Assembly (NCBI RefSeq): GCF_003611735.1 | Contig: NZ_RAWG01000049.1 | Location: 1 to 43,026 of the forward strand | Direction of reading: 5' to 3' | Length of the DNA stretch: 43,026 nucleotides | Origin: Corallococcus sicarius | GTDB taxonomy: Bacteria; Myxococcota; Myxococcia; Myxococcales; Myxococcaceae | Part shown: positions 36,363 through 43,026 of the stretch, one piece after another | How the letters are laid out: every line of letters starts with the position of its first letter | How positions within the stretch are numbered: position 1 is the stretch's first letter | The notes under the pieces: model-generated | What the model saw: only the letters and a program-made list of their open reading frames with translations | What the model was told of the DNA's origin: nothing | The model's database searches: none | Made by a program: the position numbers and the translations under genes

Positions 36363-39300
36363 ATGTCTCACCCCACCAGCCAGTCATCCATCCGGACGGA
36401 GCTTCCGGAGCCCGAGTCATCTCCCGGAGTGGATCCGGAGGTGGTGGGCCGTCGCTACCGCATCCTGGATCTGCTGGGCCGGGGCGGCGCGGGCACGGTG
36501 TGGCGCGCGCAGGACGGGCTGTCCGGGCCGGTGGCCCTCAAGCGGCTGCACAAGACGGTGGCGGACCTGGCGCGCTACCCCGGGCGGGGCACGCCCTCCG
36601 CGTTCGCCACCCAGGGCATGGCGCTGTCGCTGGCGCACGAGTTCCAGACGCTGGTGTCGCTGCGCCACCCGCACGTCATCCGCGTGCTGGACTACGGCTT
36701 CGACGACGAGGGCCGGCCCTACCTGGCCATGGACCTGCTGGAGGACGCGCGCACGCTGGTGGAGGCCGGCACGGACGCGCCGCTGACGACCCAGGTGTCG
36801 CTGCTGGTGCAGACGCTCCAGGCGCTCGCGTACCTGCACCGGCGCGGCATCATCCACCGCGACCTCAAGCCCGGGAACGTGCTGGTGGTGCGCGGGCAGG
36901 TGAAGGTGTTGGACTTCGGCCTCGCGGTGGGGCGCGACCAGCGTCGGCGCGCGCAGCCGGCGGGCACCCCGGGCTACCTCGCCCCGGAGCTCTTCGAGGA
37001 CCAGCCCCCGTCGGAGCAGACCGACCTGTTCGGCTTCGGCGCCATGGCGTGCCAGATGTTCTTCGGACGGCTGCCCCACGGCGGCCAGGTGTTCGCGACG
37101 CCGGGCTTCCCGCCCGCGCTCAAGGCCCTGCTGGAGCAGCTGGTGGCGCCGGAGGCCCACCGCCGTCCGCGCGACGCGCAGGCCGCCATCGCGGCGCTGT
37201 GCGCCGCCACCGGCCAGCCCCTGCCCGCCGAGTCCGCCGCCACGCGCGACAGCTTCCTGCAGTCCGCGCGCTTCGTGGGCCGCGTGCGCGAGCGCGAGCA
37301 CCTGATGGACGTGCTCGACCGGGCGCTGACGGGCCAGGGCAGCGCGTGGCTCATCAGCGGGGAGAGCGGCGTGGGCAAGTCGCGCCTGCTGGAGGAGATG
37401 CGCGCGCACGCCCTCGTGCGCGGCGCGGTGGTGGTGCGCGGGCAGGCGGTGGACACCGGCGGCCTGCCGTACCAGGAGTGGCGCGCGGTGCTGCGCTGGC
37501 TGCCCATGCTCACGGAGCTGTCCGACCGCGAGGCGCGCGTCCTCAAGCCGCTGGTGCCGGACATGGACGCGCTGCTGGGCCACGCGGTGCCCCCCGCCCC
37601 GGAGCTGGACGCGGAGATGGCGCAGCTGCGGCTGCACCAGACGGTGGAGGACGTCTTCGGCCGGCTGCCCCAGTCCACCGTCGTCATCCTGGAGGACCTG
37701 CACCAGGCGCACAGCGAATCACTCCAGCTGCTCGCCCGGCTCGCGGCGCGGGCCTCCGGGCTGCCGCTGCTCCTGCTCGCGAGCTTCCGCGACGACGAGG
37801 CCCCGCTTTTGCCCGAGCGCGTGCCCGGCACCCGGACGCTGCGGCTGCCCCGGCTGGATGCGCAGGAGATCGCCCTCCTGGGCGAGTCCATGCTGGGCGC
37901 CGTGGGCCGGCGGCCCGACGTGCTGGAGCTGCTGCGCCGCGAGACGGAGGGCAACCCGTTCTTCCTCGTGGAGGTGGTGCGCGCGCTGGCGGAGGACGCG
38001 GGCGGCCTGGACCAGCTCGGTGACCAGCTCGGTGACCGGCTCGGTGACCGGCTCGGTGACCGGCTCGGTGATCAGCTCGGCCACCGGCTGGGTGACAGGC
38101 TGGGCGGCCGCGCGCTGCCGGAGCGCGTGTGGCCGGGCGGCATGCGGGCCCTGGTGCAGCGCCGGCTGGAGAAGGTGCCCCCGGACGCGCGGGGACTGTT
38201 GGACGTGGCGGCGCTGCTCGGCCGGGAGCTGGACCTGGCGGTGCTCCAGCGGGCGGCGCCGGGCGTGGACGTGGAGGCGTGGCTCACCGACTGCGCGGCG
38301 GCGGCGGTGCTGAACGTGGTGGACGGGCGCTGGCGCTTCGCGCACGACAAGCTGCGGGAGCGGCTGCTGGAGGACCTGCCCCCCGCGTCGCGCCCCGCGC
38401 TGCACCGGCGCGCGGCGGAGGCGCTGGAGGCGGCCCACCCGCGGGGCCACGCCGCGGCGCTGTCGTACCATTGGGGACAGGCCGAGGACGCGGCCCGCGA
38501 GGCGCTCCACGCGCGGCGCGCGGGCGAGGAGGCGCTGGAGGTGGGCGCGTGCCGCGAGGCGCTGCCCCTGCTCACGCGGGCGCTGACGTGCGCCCCGGAC
38601 GCGACGGCGCTGGAGCAGGGCCACATGGAGGCGCTGCTCGCGGAGGCGCGCTTCCAGTTGGGAGACCTGGAGGCCTTCCGCGCGCACGCCGAGGCGGCGC
38701 TCACGCACTTCGGCTGGCCCCTGCCGACGACGCGCCCCGCGTGGGGGCTGGGCACGCTCTGGCAGGCGGCGTCGCGGCTGGCGCAGAGCGCGCGGCCGGA
38801 CGCGTACGTGGACGACTCGGCCCGGCGCCGCGAGGTGCGGCGGGTGGCGGGCCGGCTGCTCATGCGGCTCACGGACGCGTTCATCTACGCGCAGGAGGCG
38901 CTGCCGGTGCTCTGGAGCGGCCTGCGCATGCTCAACCTGTGCGAGCCCGCGGGGCCCTCGCCGGAGCTGGCGCGGGGCTACGCGGTGATGGCGGTGGTGG
39001 CGGGCACGGTGCCGATGCACCGGGTGTCGGACGCGTGGGTGAAGCGGGCGCAGGAGGTGGCGGAGCGCGTGGGCCGGCCGGCGGACCTGGCCTACGTGCT
39101 CAACCGCAACGCGGTGTGCGCGGTGTACCAGGCCCACTGGCAGGACGTGGAGGCGTGGCTCGCGCGCGCGACGTCCATCGTGGACTCGGTGGGCGACCTG
39201 CGACTGGCGGAGGAGTGCCGCGCGCTGCTCACCGTGGCGCGCTGCTACCAGGGCCAGTTCGCGCGGGGGCTGCCGCTGATGGACTGGCTGGAGGCGTCCG

Positions 39301-40034
39301 CGGTGCGCCGGGGCGCGGTGCAGACGCAGCACTGGGCCATGCACTACCGCGCGCACATCCTGCTGCGGCTGGGCGAGCACGCGCGGGCCCGCGTCGCGCT
39401 GGAACCGGCGCTGGCGTGGACGGAGGCGCACGGCGGGGCCACCGACCGCATCATCGTGGACGGCACGCTGGCGCTGTTGTGCCTGCGCGAAGGCGATGCG
39501 GCGGGCGCGCGCGCGGCGGCGGAGAAGGCGCTGGTGCGGCTGTCGGCCGGCAAGCCGGTGGCGCACTTCGTCTACTTCGGGGCCACGGCGGTCGCGGAGG
39601 TGCTGCTCACGCTGTTGGGGCGCGAGACGCCGGGGCCGGGGTTGCAGGCGCTGTCGCACAGCGCCCGCGTCGCGCTGGGGGCGGTGGAGGACTTCGCGAA
39701 GGTGTTCCCCTTCGGCGAGCCCTCGGCGTGGCTGTGGCGCGGCTGCGAGGCGTGGCTGACGGGTCAGCACCGCAAGGCGTTTCGCGCATGGCAGCGGTGC
39801 ATCACCGAAGCGACGAAGCTGCGGATGCCCTACGAGGCGGCGCGCGCGCGGCTGGAGTGGGCGCGGCGCCTGCCCGGGGACGCCCCCGAGCGCGCGGAGC
39901 TGCTGCGGCGGGCGGTGGAGGACTTCACCCGGCTGGACGCGCGCGAGGACCTGGCGCGCGCCGTGGCCGAGCAGGGCCTGGGCATGACGGCGGAAGGCAT
40001 GACGGTGGAGGGCATGGCGGTGACGACGCGATGA
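36363..40034 (+). CDS. PknK-like Ser/Thr kinase with AAA-type ATPase and TPR region
   Basis: The 1223-residue protein has an N-terminal protein kinase (about 30-285): Gly loop GRGGAGTV at 39-46, Lys60, helix-C Glu93, HRD/LKPGN (Asp167, Asn172) and DFG at 184-186, so it should be active. An AAA/STAND ATPase follows, with FVGRVRE, Walker A GESGVGKS (333-340) and Walker B VVILEDLHQAH. After GNPFFLVEVVRAL comes a [Q/R]LGD tetrapeptide repeat (551-582), then a winged-helix-like part (VQRRLEKVPPDARGLLDVAA) and TPR helices to the end. Related proteins couple ATP-driven assembly to phosphorylation. The ATG has no strong Shine-Dalgarno. It overlaps the methyltransferase gene (ATGA). Confidence 0.92.
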   Translation: MSHPTSQSSIRTELPEPESSPGVDPEVVGRRYRILDLLGRGGAGTVWRAQDGLSGPVALKRLHKTVADLARYPGRGTPSAFATQGMALSLAHEFQTLVSLRHPHVIRVLDYGFDDEGRPYLAMDLLEDARTLVEAGTDAPLTTQVSLLVQTLQALAYLHRRGIIHRDLKPGNVLVVRGQVKVLDFGLAVGRDQRRRAQPAGTPGYLAPELFEDQPPSEQTDLFGFGAMACQMFFGRLPHGGQVFATPGFPPALKALLEQLVAPEAHRRPRDAQAAIAALCAATGQPLPAESAATRDSFLQSARFVGRVREREHLMDVLDRALTGQGSAWLISGESGVGKSRLLEEMRAHALVRGAVVVRGQAVDTGGLPYQEWRAVLRWLPMLTELSDREARVLKPLVPDMDALLGHAVPPAPELDAEMAQLRLHQTVEDVFGRLPQSTVVILEDLHQAHSESLQLLARLAARASGLPLLLLASFRDDEAPLLPERVPGTRTLRLPRLDAQEIALLGESMLGAVGRRPDVLELLRRETEGNPFFLVEVVRALAEDAGGLDQLGDQLGDRLGDRLGDRLGDQLGHRLGDRLGGRALPERVWPGGMRALVQRRLEKVPPDARGLLDVAALLGRELDLAVLQRAAPGVDVEAWLTDCAAAAVLNVVDGRWRFAHDKLRERLLEDLPPASRPALHRRAAEALEAAHPRGHAAALSYHWGQAEDAAREALHARRAGEEALEVGACREALPLLTRALTCAPDATALEQGHMEALLAEARFQLGDLEAFRAHAEAALTHFGWPLPTTRPAWGLGTLWQAASRLAQSARPDAYVDDSARRREVRRVAGRLLMRLTDAFIYAQEALPVLWSGLRMLNLCEPAGPSPELARGYAVMAVVAGTVPMHRVSDAWVKRAQEVAERVGRPADLAYVLNRNAVCAVYQAHWQDVEAWLARATSIVDSVGDLRLAEECRALLTVARCYQGQFARGLPLMDWLEASAVRRGAVQTQHWAMHYRAHILLRLGEHARARVALEPALAWTEAHGGATDRIIVDGTLALLCLREGDAAGARAAAEKALVRLSAGKPVAHFVYFGATAVAEVLLTLLGRETPGPGLQALSHSARVALGAVEDFAKVFPFGEPSAWLWRGCEAWLTGQHRKAFRAWQRCITEATKLRMPYEAARARLEWARRLPGDAPERAELLRRAVEDFTRLDAREDLARAVAEQGLGMTAEGMTVEGMAVTTR
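38013..38108 (+). repeat. 12-base in-frame tandem repeat (eight units) inside the kinase gene
   Basis: Eight consecutive 12-base units of the type C(A/G)GCTCGGTGAC run in frame and encode QLGD, QLGD, RLGD, RLGD, RLGD, QLGH, RLGD and RLGG. The first five units differ at only one or two bases, the later ones more. The array falls just after the ATPase core. Units of three-base multiples can expand or contract without breaking the frame. Confidence 0.95.
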
Positions 40035-40912
40035 TGCGAGTGGGCGACATGGCGGTCCTGGCGTGTCCGGACTGCCGGGGCCGGTTGGTGTGGCACGGGC
40101 TGAACGAGGACGACCGCCTCACCGAGGGCCGCCTGCGCTGCGGCGGCTGCGGCGAGACGTGGGACGTGGACGCGGGCATCGCGCGGCTGTACCGCGAGGA
40201 CCGCGTGCAGGGCACGGACCGGCTGATGCGCCACCTCTATGACGGGCTGCCCTCGCTGCACGACCCGCTGACGGCGGTGCTGACGCCGCTGTTCCAGTCC
40301 GTCTCCGAGTCGCGGATGCGCGACGGGTACATGAAGCGGCTGGAGCTGGGCGCCCTCAGGCCACGCGAGGACGGGCAGCCGGTGCGCGTGCTGGAGGTGG
40401 GCGTGGGCGCGGGCGCGAACCTGCCGCGCATCCGGGGCGCGCTGCCGCCCGGCCTGGCCGTGGAGGTGTGGGGCCTGGACCTGAGCACCGGCATGCTGGC
40501 GCACTGCGAGAAGCGGCTGCGCAAGGGCCTGGACAAGGGGCTGCGGGACACGCGGCTGCTCCTGGCGGACGCGCACGCGCTGCCCTTTCGCGACGCGACG
40601 TTCGACCGCGTGTTCCACGTGGGCGGCATCGGCGGCTACCGCCAGCCCGCGGTGGCGCTGCTGGAGATGGCGCGCGTGGCCCGCCCCGGCACGCCGCTGG
40701 TGGTGGTGGACGAGCAGCTGGATGCGAGCGTCCGTCCGTCGCTGTTCCAGCGCGCGGCCTTCCGCGCCCTGACGTTCTACACGCGCGATGCCCGCAGCCC
40801 GCGCGCGCTGCTGCCCCGCAACGCCGAAGGCATCATCGAGGAGCAGGTGTCCCCGTTCTATTACTGCCTCACGTTCCGCGTTTCCGACCCGGAGCCGGCC
40901 GTCAGGGGTTGA
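40031..40912 (+). CDS. Class I SAM methyltransferase with N-terminal zinc ribbon
   Basis: The 293-residue protein starts at ATG 40031, overlapping the kinase stop, with a second ATG one codon later. Cys12/Cys15 and Cys37/Cys40 (ACPDCRG, RCGGCGETW) form a Trm112-like zinc ribbon. The methyltransferase domain has motif I LEVGVGAGANL (121-131), the acidic end of beta-2 in VWGLDLSTGMLA, motif LLLADAHALPFRDATFDRVF and the post-motif strand LVVVDEQL. This ribbon plus Methyltransf_11 layout is common in RlmA- or ubiquinone-type families, but the substrate is not predictable. Coupling to the kinase/ATPase/TPR gene suggests shared regulation. Its 3' end overlaps the convergent SDR gene. Confidence 0.88.
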   Translation: MMRVGDMAVLACPDCRGRLVWHGLNEDDRLTEGRLRCGGCGETWDVDAGIARLYREDRVQGTDRLMRHLYDGLPSLHDPLTAVLTPLFQSVSESRMRDGYMKRLELGALRPREDGQPVRVLEVGVGAGANLPRIRGALPPGLAVEVWGLDLSTGMLAHCEKRLRKGLDKGLRDTRLLLADAHALPFRDATFDRVFHVGGIGGYRQPAVALLEMARVARPGTPLVVVDEQLDASVRPSLFQRAAFRALTFYTRDARSPRALLPRNAEGIIEEQVSPFYYCLTFRVSDPEPAVRG

Positions 40913-41756
40913 GCACCAGGTCCATCAGCCGGAGCGTCATGCCGCCGGTGAAGTCGATGGTGGCGCCGTTGAACCAGCCCGCGTCGTCGCCGGTGAGCAC
41001 GGTGACGAAGCGCGCCACCTCCTCCACCGTGCACATGCGCCCCGCGGGGTTCATGGCCGCGTGGCGCTGCTCCAACAGGGCCAGGGCCTCCGGCGAGTAG
41101 ACGTGGCTCAGCGCGGGCGTCATCACCGTGCCGAACTTGAGCAGGTTGACCCGGTGGCCCCGGGGGCCCAGCTCCACCGCCAGGTGACGCACGTACATCT
41201 CCAGCGCGGCCTTGGAGGCGCTGATGAGGCCGGTGTTGCCCAGGTGGGTTTCGTCCAGCGGGTTCTGCAGGCCCAACAGCCGCGCGTCCGGGGCCAGCAG
41301 GTCGCGCCGCACCAGCGCCTGCGTCCAGTACACGAACGAGTGGGCCATGCAGTCGAAGGTGCGCTGCACGCGGCGGGGGTGCAGCCTGTCTTCCCCCTCG
41401 GACAGGAAGCGCCCCACGGCCGCGCCCGCGATGGCGTGGACGAACAGCTTCACGCTCCGGGGGCCCGCGCGCGCGAGCAGGGCGTCCGCGCCCGCGTCGG
41501 CGGACTCGGGGGTGGAGGCGTCCGCCTGTCGCAGCAGCACCTCCCGGCCCGCCTCGCGCACGCTCGCCTCCATCCGGTCCGCGGCCTCCGCGTAGCGGCC
41601 CCGGTGCACGCCAAAGACATTCAACCCTGGCGTGCGCGCGACGGCCTCCGCGATGGCCGCGCCCGTGCCGGATGAGGCGCCGAGGATGAGGGCCCACTGG
41701 GGGACGGTGGTTTCCGGGGGCTGCGGTTGGGGTGTCGTTCGAGCTGGCGCGCGCAT
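40902..41756 (-). CDS. Short-chain dehydrogenase-like protein lacking the catalytic Tyr
   Basis: The 284-residue protein has an SDR fold: LILGASSGTGAAIAEAVA (Gly26, Gly30, Gly32) for the cofactor, an adenine-ring-pocket VHAIAGAAVG, the helix SASKAALEMYVRHLAVELGP with Lys182, and the C-terminal IDFTGGMTL. The classical Tyr four residues before Lys is Ile178 (NTGLISASK), and the FabI-type position seven before Lys is Thr175, so neither SDR Tyr is present. The usual Ser is also replaced (LGLQNPL). It may be non-catalytic or use another residue. The start at ATG 41756 has no Shine-Dalgarno; TATGAT lies nine bases upstream. It overlaps the methyltransferase gene end by 11 bases. Confidence 0.85.
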   Translation of the reverse strand: MRAPARTTPQPQPPETTVPQWALILGASSGTGAAIAEAVARTPGLNVFGVHRGRYAEAADRMEASVREAGREVLLRQADASTPESADAGADALLARAGPRSVKLFVHAIAGAAVGRFLSEGEDRLHPRRVQRTFDCMAHSFVYWTQALVRRDLLAPDARLLGLQNPLDETHLGNTGLISASKAALEMYVRHLAVELGPRGHRVNLLKFGTVMTPALSHVYSPEALALLEQRHAAMNPAGRMCTVEEVARFVTVLTGDDAGWFNGATIDFTGGMTLRLMDLVLNP

Positions 41757-41847
41757 GGTGCGTCCATCATAGGAACCCGGTGCCGGTGGGGCCCGGGTGA
41801 CGGTGGGGGTCCTCGACCGGGCCGGTGCCGGATGGAAGAATTGGTCA

Positions 41848-43026
41848 ATGCCCTCAGTGAAATCCCTCTTCGCGTGGCTGGCGTTGCCAGCCCTCGCAAT
41901 GCTCGTGGCGTGTGCCCATTCGTCCTCCGGGGAGGTGGCGAAGTCGGAGGCCGAGGAGCAGCTCTCCACGCTGTACCTGCGGACGTGCGGCGGGACCCGG
42001 GTGGAGGCGTGCTTCAACCGCGCCGGGCGCCACCTGAAAGGGGACGGCCTCCCGAAGGACGAGGCGAGGGCGGCGACGCTGTACGAGCTGGGCTGCAACG
42101 GCGGAGACGCGAGGAGCTGCGCGGGGCTGGGGCTGCTGAAGGAGGAGGGCCGGGGCGTCGCGAAGGATGAAGCGGGCGCGGCGAAGCTGTACCAGCAGGC
42201 GTGTGACCGGAACGTCGGGGAGGGCTGCGGACGGCTCGCGCTGCTGTACGGCGAGGGGCGCGGGGTGGAGAAGCGCCAGGACCAGGCGGCGCTGTTCTTC
42301 CAGCGCGGGTGCGTCCACGACGACGGCCTGTCGTGCAACAACCTGGGCGTGTTGAAGCTGATGGGAGCCTTCGGGCTCGCGCAGGACGTGGCCGGCGGGA
42401 TGGACCTGTTGGTGAAGGCCTGCAACGCGGAGGTGGTGAGCGCGTGCCTCACGCTGGCCACCGAGTTCCAGGACGGCGCGCGCGTGCGCAAGGCTCCGGA
42501 GCTCGCGGTGAGCTACTTCCGTCAGGCGTGCGACCTGGGCTCGAAGACGGCGTGCGAGCGCGCCACGCTTCCCGGGAGCGCGGCGGTGGCCGCGACGCCG
42601 GAGCCGGCTCCCTCGGCCGAGGACGGCGCGAAGCTCGCGGAGTTCCGCGCGATATGTGACGCCCCCGGGACGGGCGTGGGGAAGGGGATGGGGTGCTACC
42701 TGATGGGGGTGGCGTACGAGAAGGGCGCCTCCGTGAAGGCGAACCCCGGCCGCGCGACGGTGTTCTACAAGCGCGCGTGCGACAACGAGGTCCCCGAGGG
42801 CTGCGAGGCGATGCGGCGCATGTTGGGGCTCACGCCCGAAGGGGCACCCCGGCCGGAGCCGAAGCAGTCGGTGCTGGAGTCGCTGCGGTTGGACCCGGCG
42901 CGGGTGACGCCGGCGCGGCGGGTGGTCCCGATGGCGCCCGCCACCGTGCTGGACTCCGTGGCACGGTTGGGCGCCGCGTGCGCGGCCGGGCGGGCCCGTG
43001 CGTGCACCCGCCTGGGATGGCTCCGC
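41848..43026 (+). CDS. Cys-rich Sel1-repeat lipoprotein (runs off window end)
   Basis: The frame opens at ATG 41848 (GGAAG upstream) and stays open to the last base, 393 codons so far, so the 3' end is missing. The N-terminus is a lipoprotein signal (SLFAWLALPALAMLVAC). Then come repeated 35-36 residue units with a Cys pair in each, for example YELGCNGGDARSCAGLGLLK, YQQACDRNVGEGCGRLALLY and FQRGCVHDDGLSCNNLGVLK, interrupted by a Pro/Ala linker near residue 250. Sel1 repeats with paired Cys are the arrangement of Helicobacter HcpA-like proteins, where disulfides lock the helices. The protein should face the periplasm or cell surface; its binding partner is unknown. Confidence 0.88.
   Translation, partial: MPSVKSLFAWLALPALAMLVACAHSSSGEVAKSEAEEQLSTLYLRTCGGTRVEACFNRAGRHLKGDGLPKDEARAATLYELGCNGGDARSCAGLGLLKEEGRGVAKDEAGAAKLYQQACDRNVGEGCGRLALLYGEGRGVEKRQDQAALFFQRGCVHDDGLSCNNLGVLKLMGAFGLAQDVAGGMDLLVKACNAEVVSACLTLATEFQDGARVRKAPELAVSYFRQACDLGSKTACERATLPGSAAVAATPEPAPSAEDGAKLAEFRAICDAPGTGVGKGMGCYLMGVAYEKGASVKANPGRATVFYKRACDNEVPEGCEAMRRMLGLTPEGAPRPEPKQSVLESLRLDPARVTPARRVVPMAPATVLDSVARLGAACAAGRARACTRLGWLR

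Noticed and set aside
38013-38108. CRISPR-like repeat array
   Set aside because: The units are 12 bases, contiguous without spacers, and in frame inside a gene.
37719-39770. 683-codon minus-strand open frame
   Set aside because: It is antisense to the ATPase/TPR half of the kinase gene and has no start signal or domain.
38129-40030. Upstream extension of the methyltransferase frame
   Set aside because: The frame is open by GC bias across the kinase gene, but codes for Ala/Gly/Arg-rich sequence; the zinc ribbon starts right at ATG 40031.

Overview
The window reads as a piece of a Myxococcota chromosome, probably Myxococcus or Corallococcus. The reasons are very high GC with strong G/C preference at third codon positions, a PknK-like Ser/Thr kinase fused to an ATPase and TPR region, hybrid multi-PAS histidine kinases, an ECF42-type sigma factor and many predicted lipoproteins. 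This assignment is inference; no database was searched. I see no insertion sequence, prophage, integrase, CRISPR array or tRNA gene.

Layout. (1) 1-2272: 3' part of a 23S rRNA, spacer, 5S rRNA and an intrinsic terminator, i.e. the end of an rrn operon. (2) 2447-5811: a small outer-membrane-type protein, SlyX, two TPR proteins, a DUF2007/zinc-ribbon protein, an unknown protein and a 62-residue Asn/Pro-rich protein. (3) 5821-10211 (minus): two related lipoproteins, a TonB-dependent receptor and a His-rich membrane protein, which may form a metal or metallophore uptake or sensing unit. (4) 10417-17666: GlpD, a subtilisin-like lipoprotein with a PA insert, a Gly/Thr repeat protein, a 71-residue protein, a CDP-alcohol phosphatidyltransferase and a DUF4846 protein. 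(5) 17902-23355: overlapping genes for a hybrid kinase, a single-domain receiver and a second hybrid kinase. (6) 23466-28858: an LVIVD propeller lipoprotein, an EcsC-family protein, and a sugar ABC transporter (binding protein plus two permeases) with no ATPase gene beside it. (7) 28872-33805: an NAD(P)-binding epimerase-like protein, a lipoprotein phospholipase D, a YCII/ECF42 sigma pair with a recognisable promoter, and an SGNH-like lipoprotein that appears frameshifted. (8) 33810-43026: a family 2 glycosyltransferase, glutathione reductase, the large kinase/ATPase/TPR protein overlapping a zinc-ribbon methyltransferase, a degenerate SDR convergent with it, and a Cys-rich Sel1-repeat lipoprotein that runs off the window.

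No gene-free stretch exceeds 300 bases. The longest (12121-12381, 10212-10416, 17667-17901, 2273-2446, 5333-5548, 14253-14386) hold no gene I can support; candidate promoter hexamers, hairpins and terminators in them are listed. Start codons were chosen from Shine-Dalgarno position, signal peptide shape and overlap with neighbours, so several are uncertain by a few codons. The most promising unexplained systems are the TonB/twin-lipoprotein/His-rich cluster and the kinase-ATPase-TPR/methyltransferase pair with its 12-base in-frame tandem repeat.
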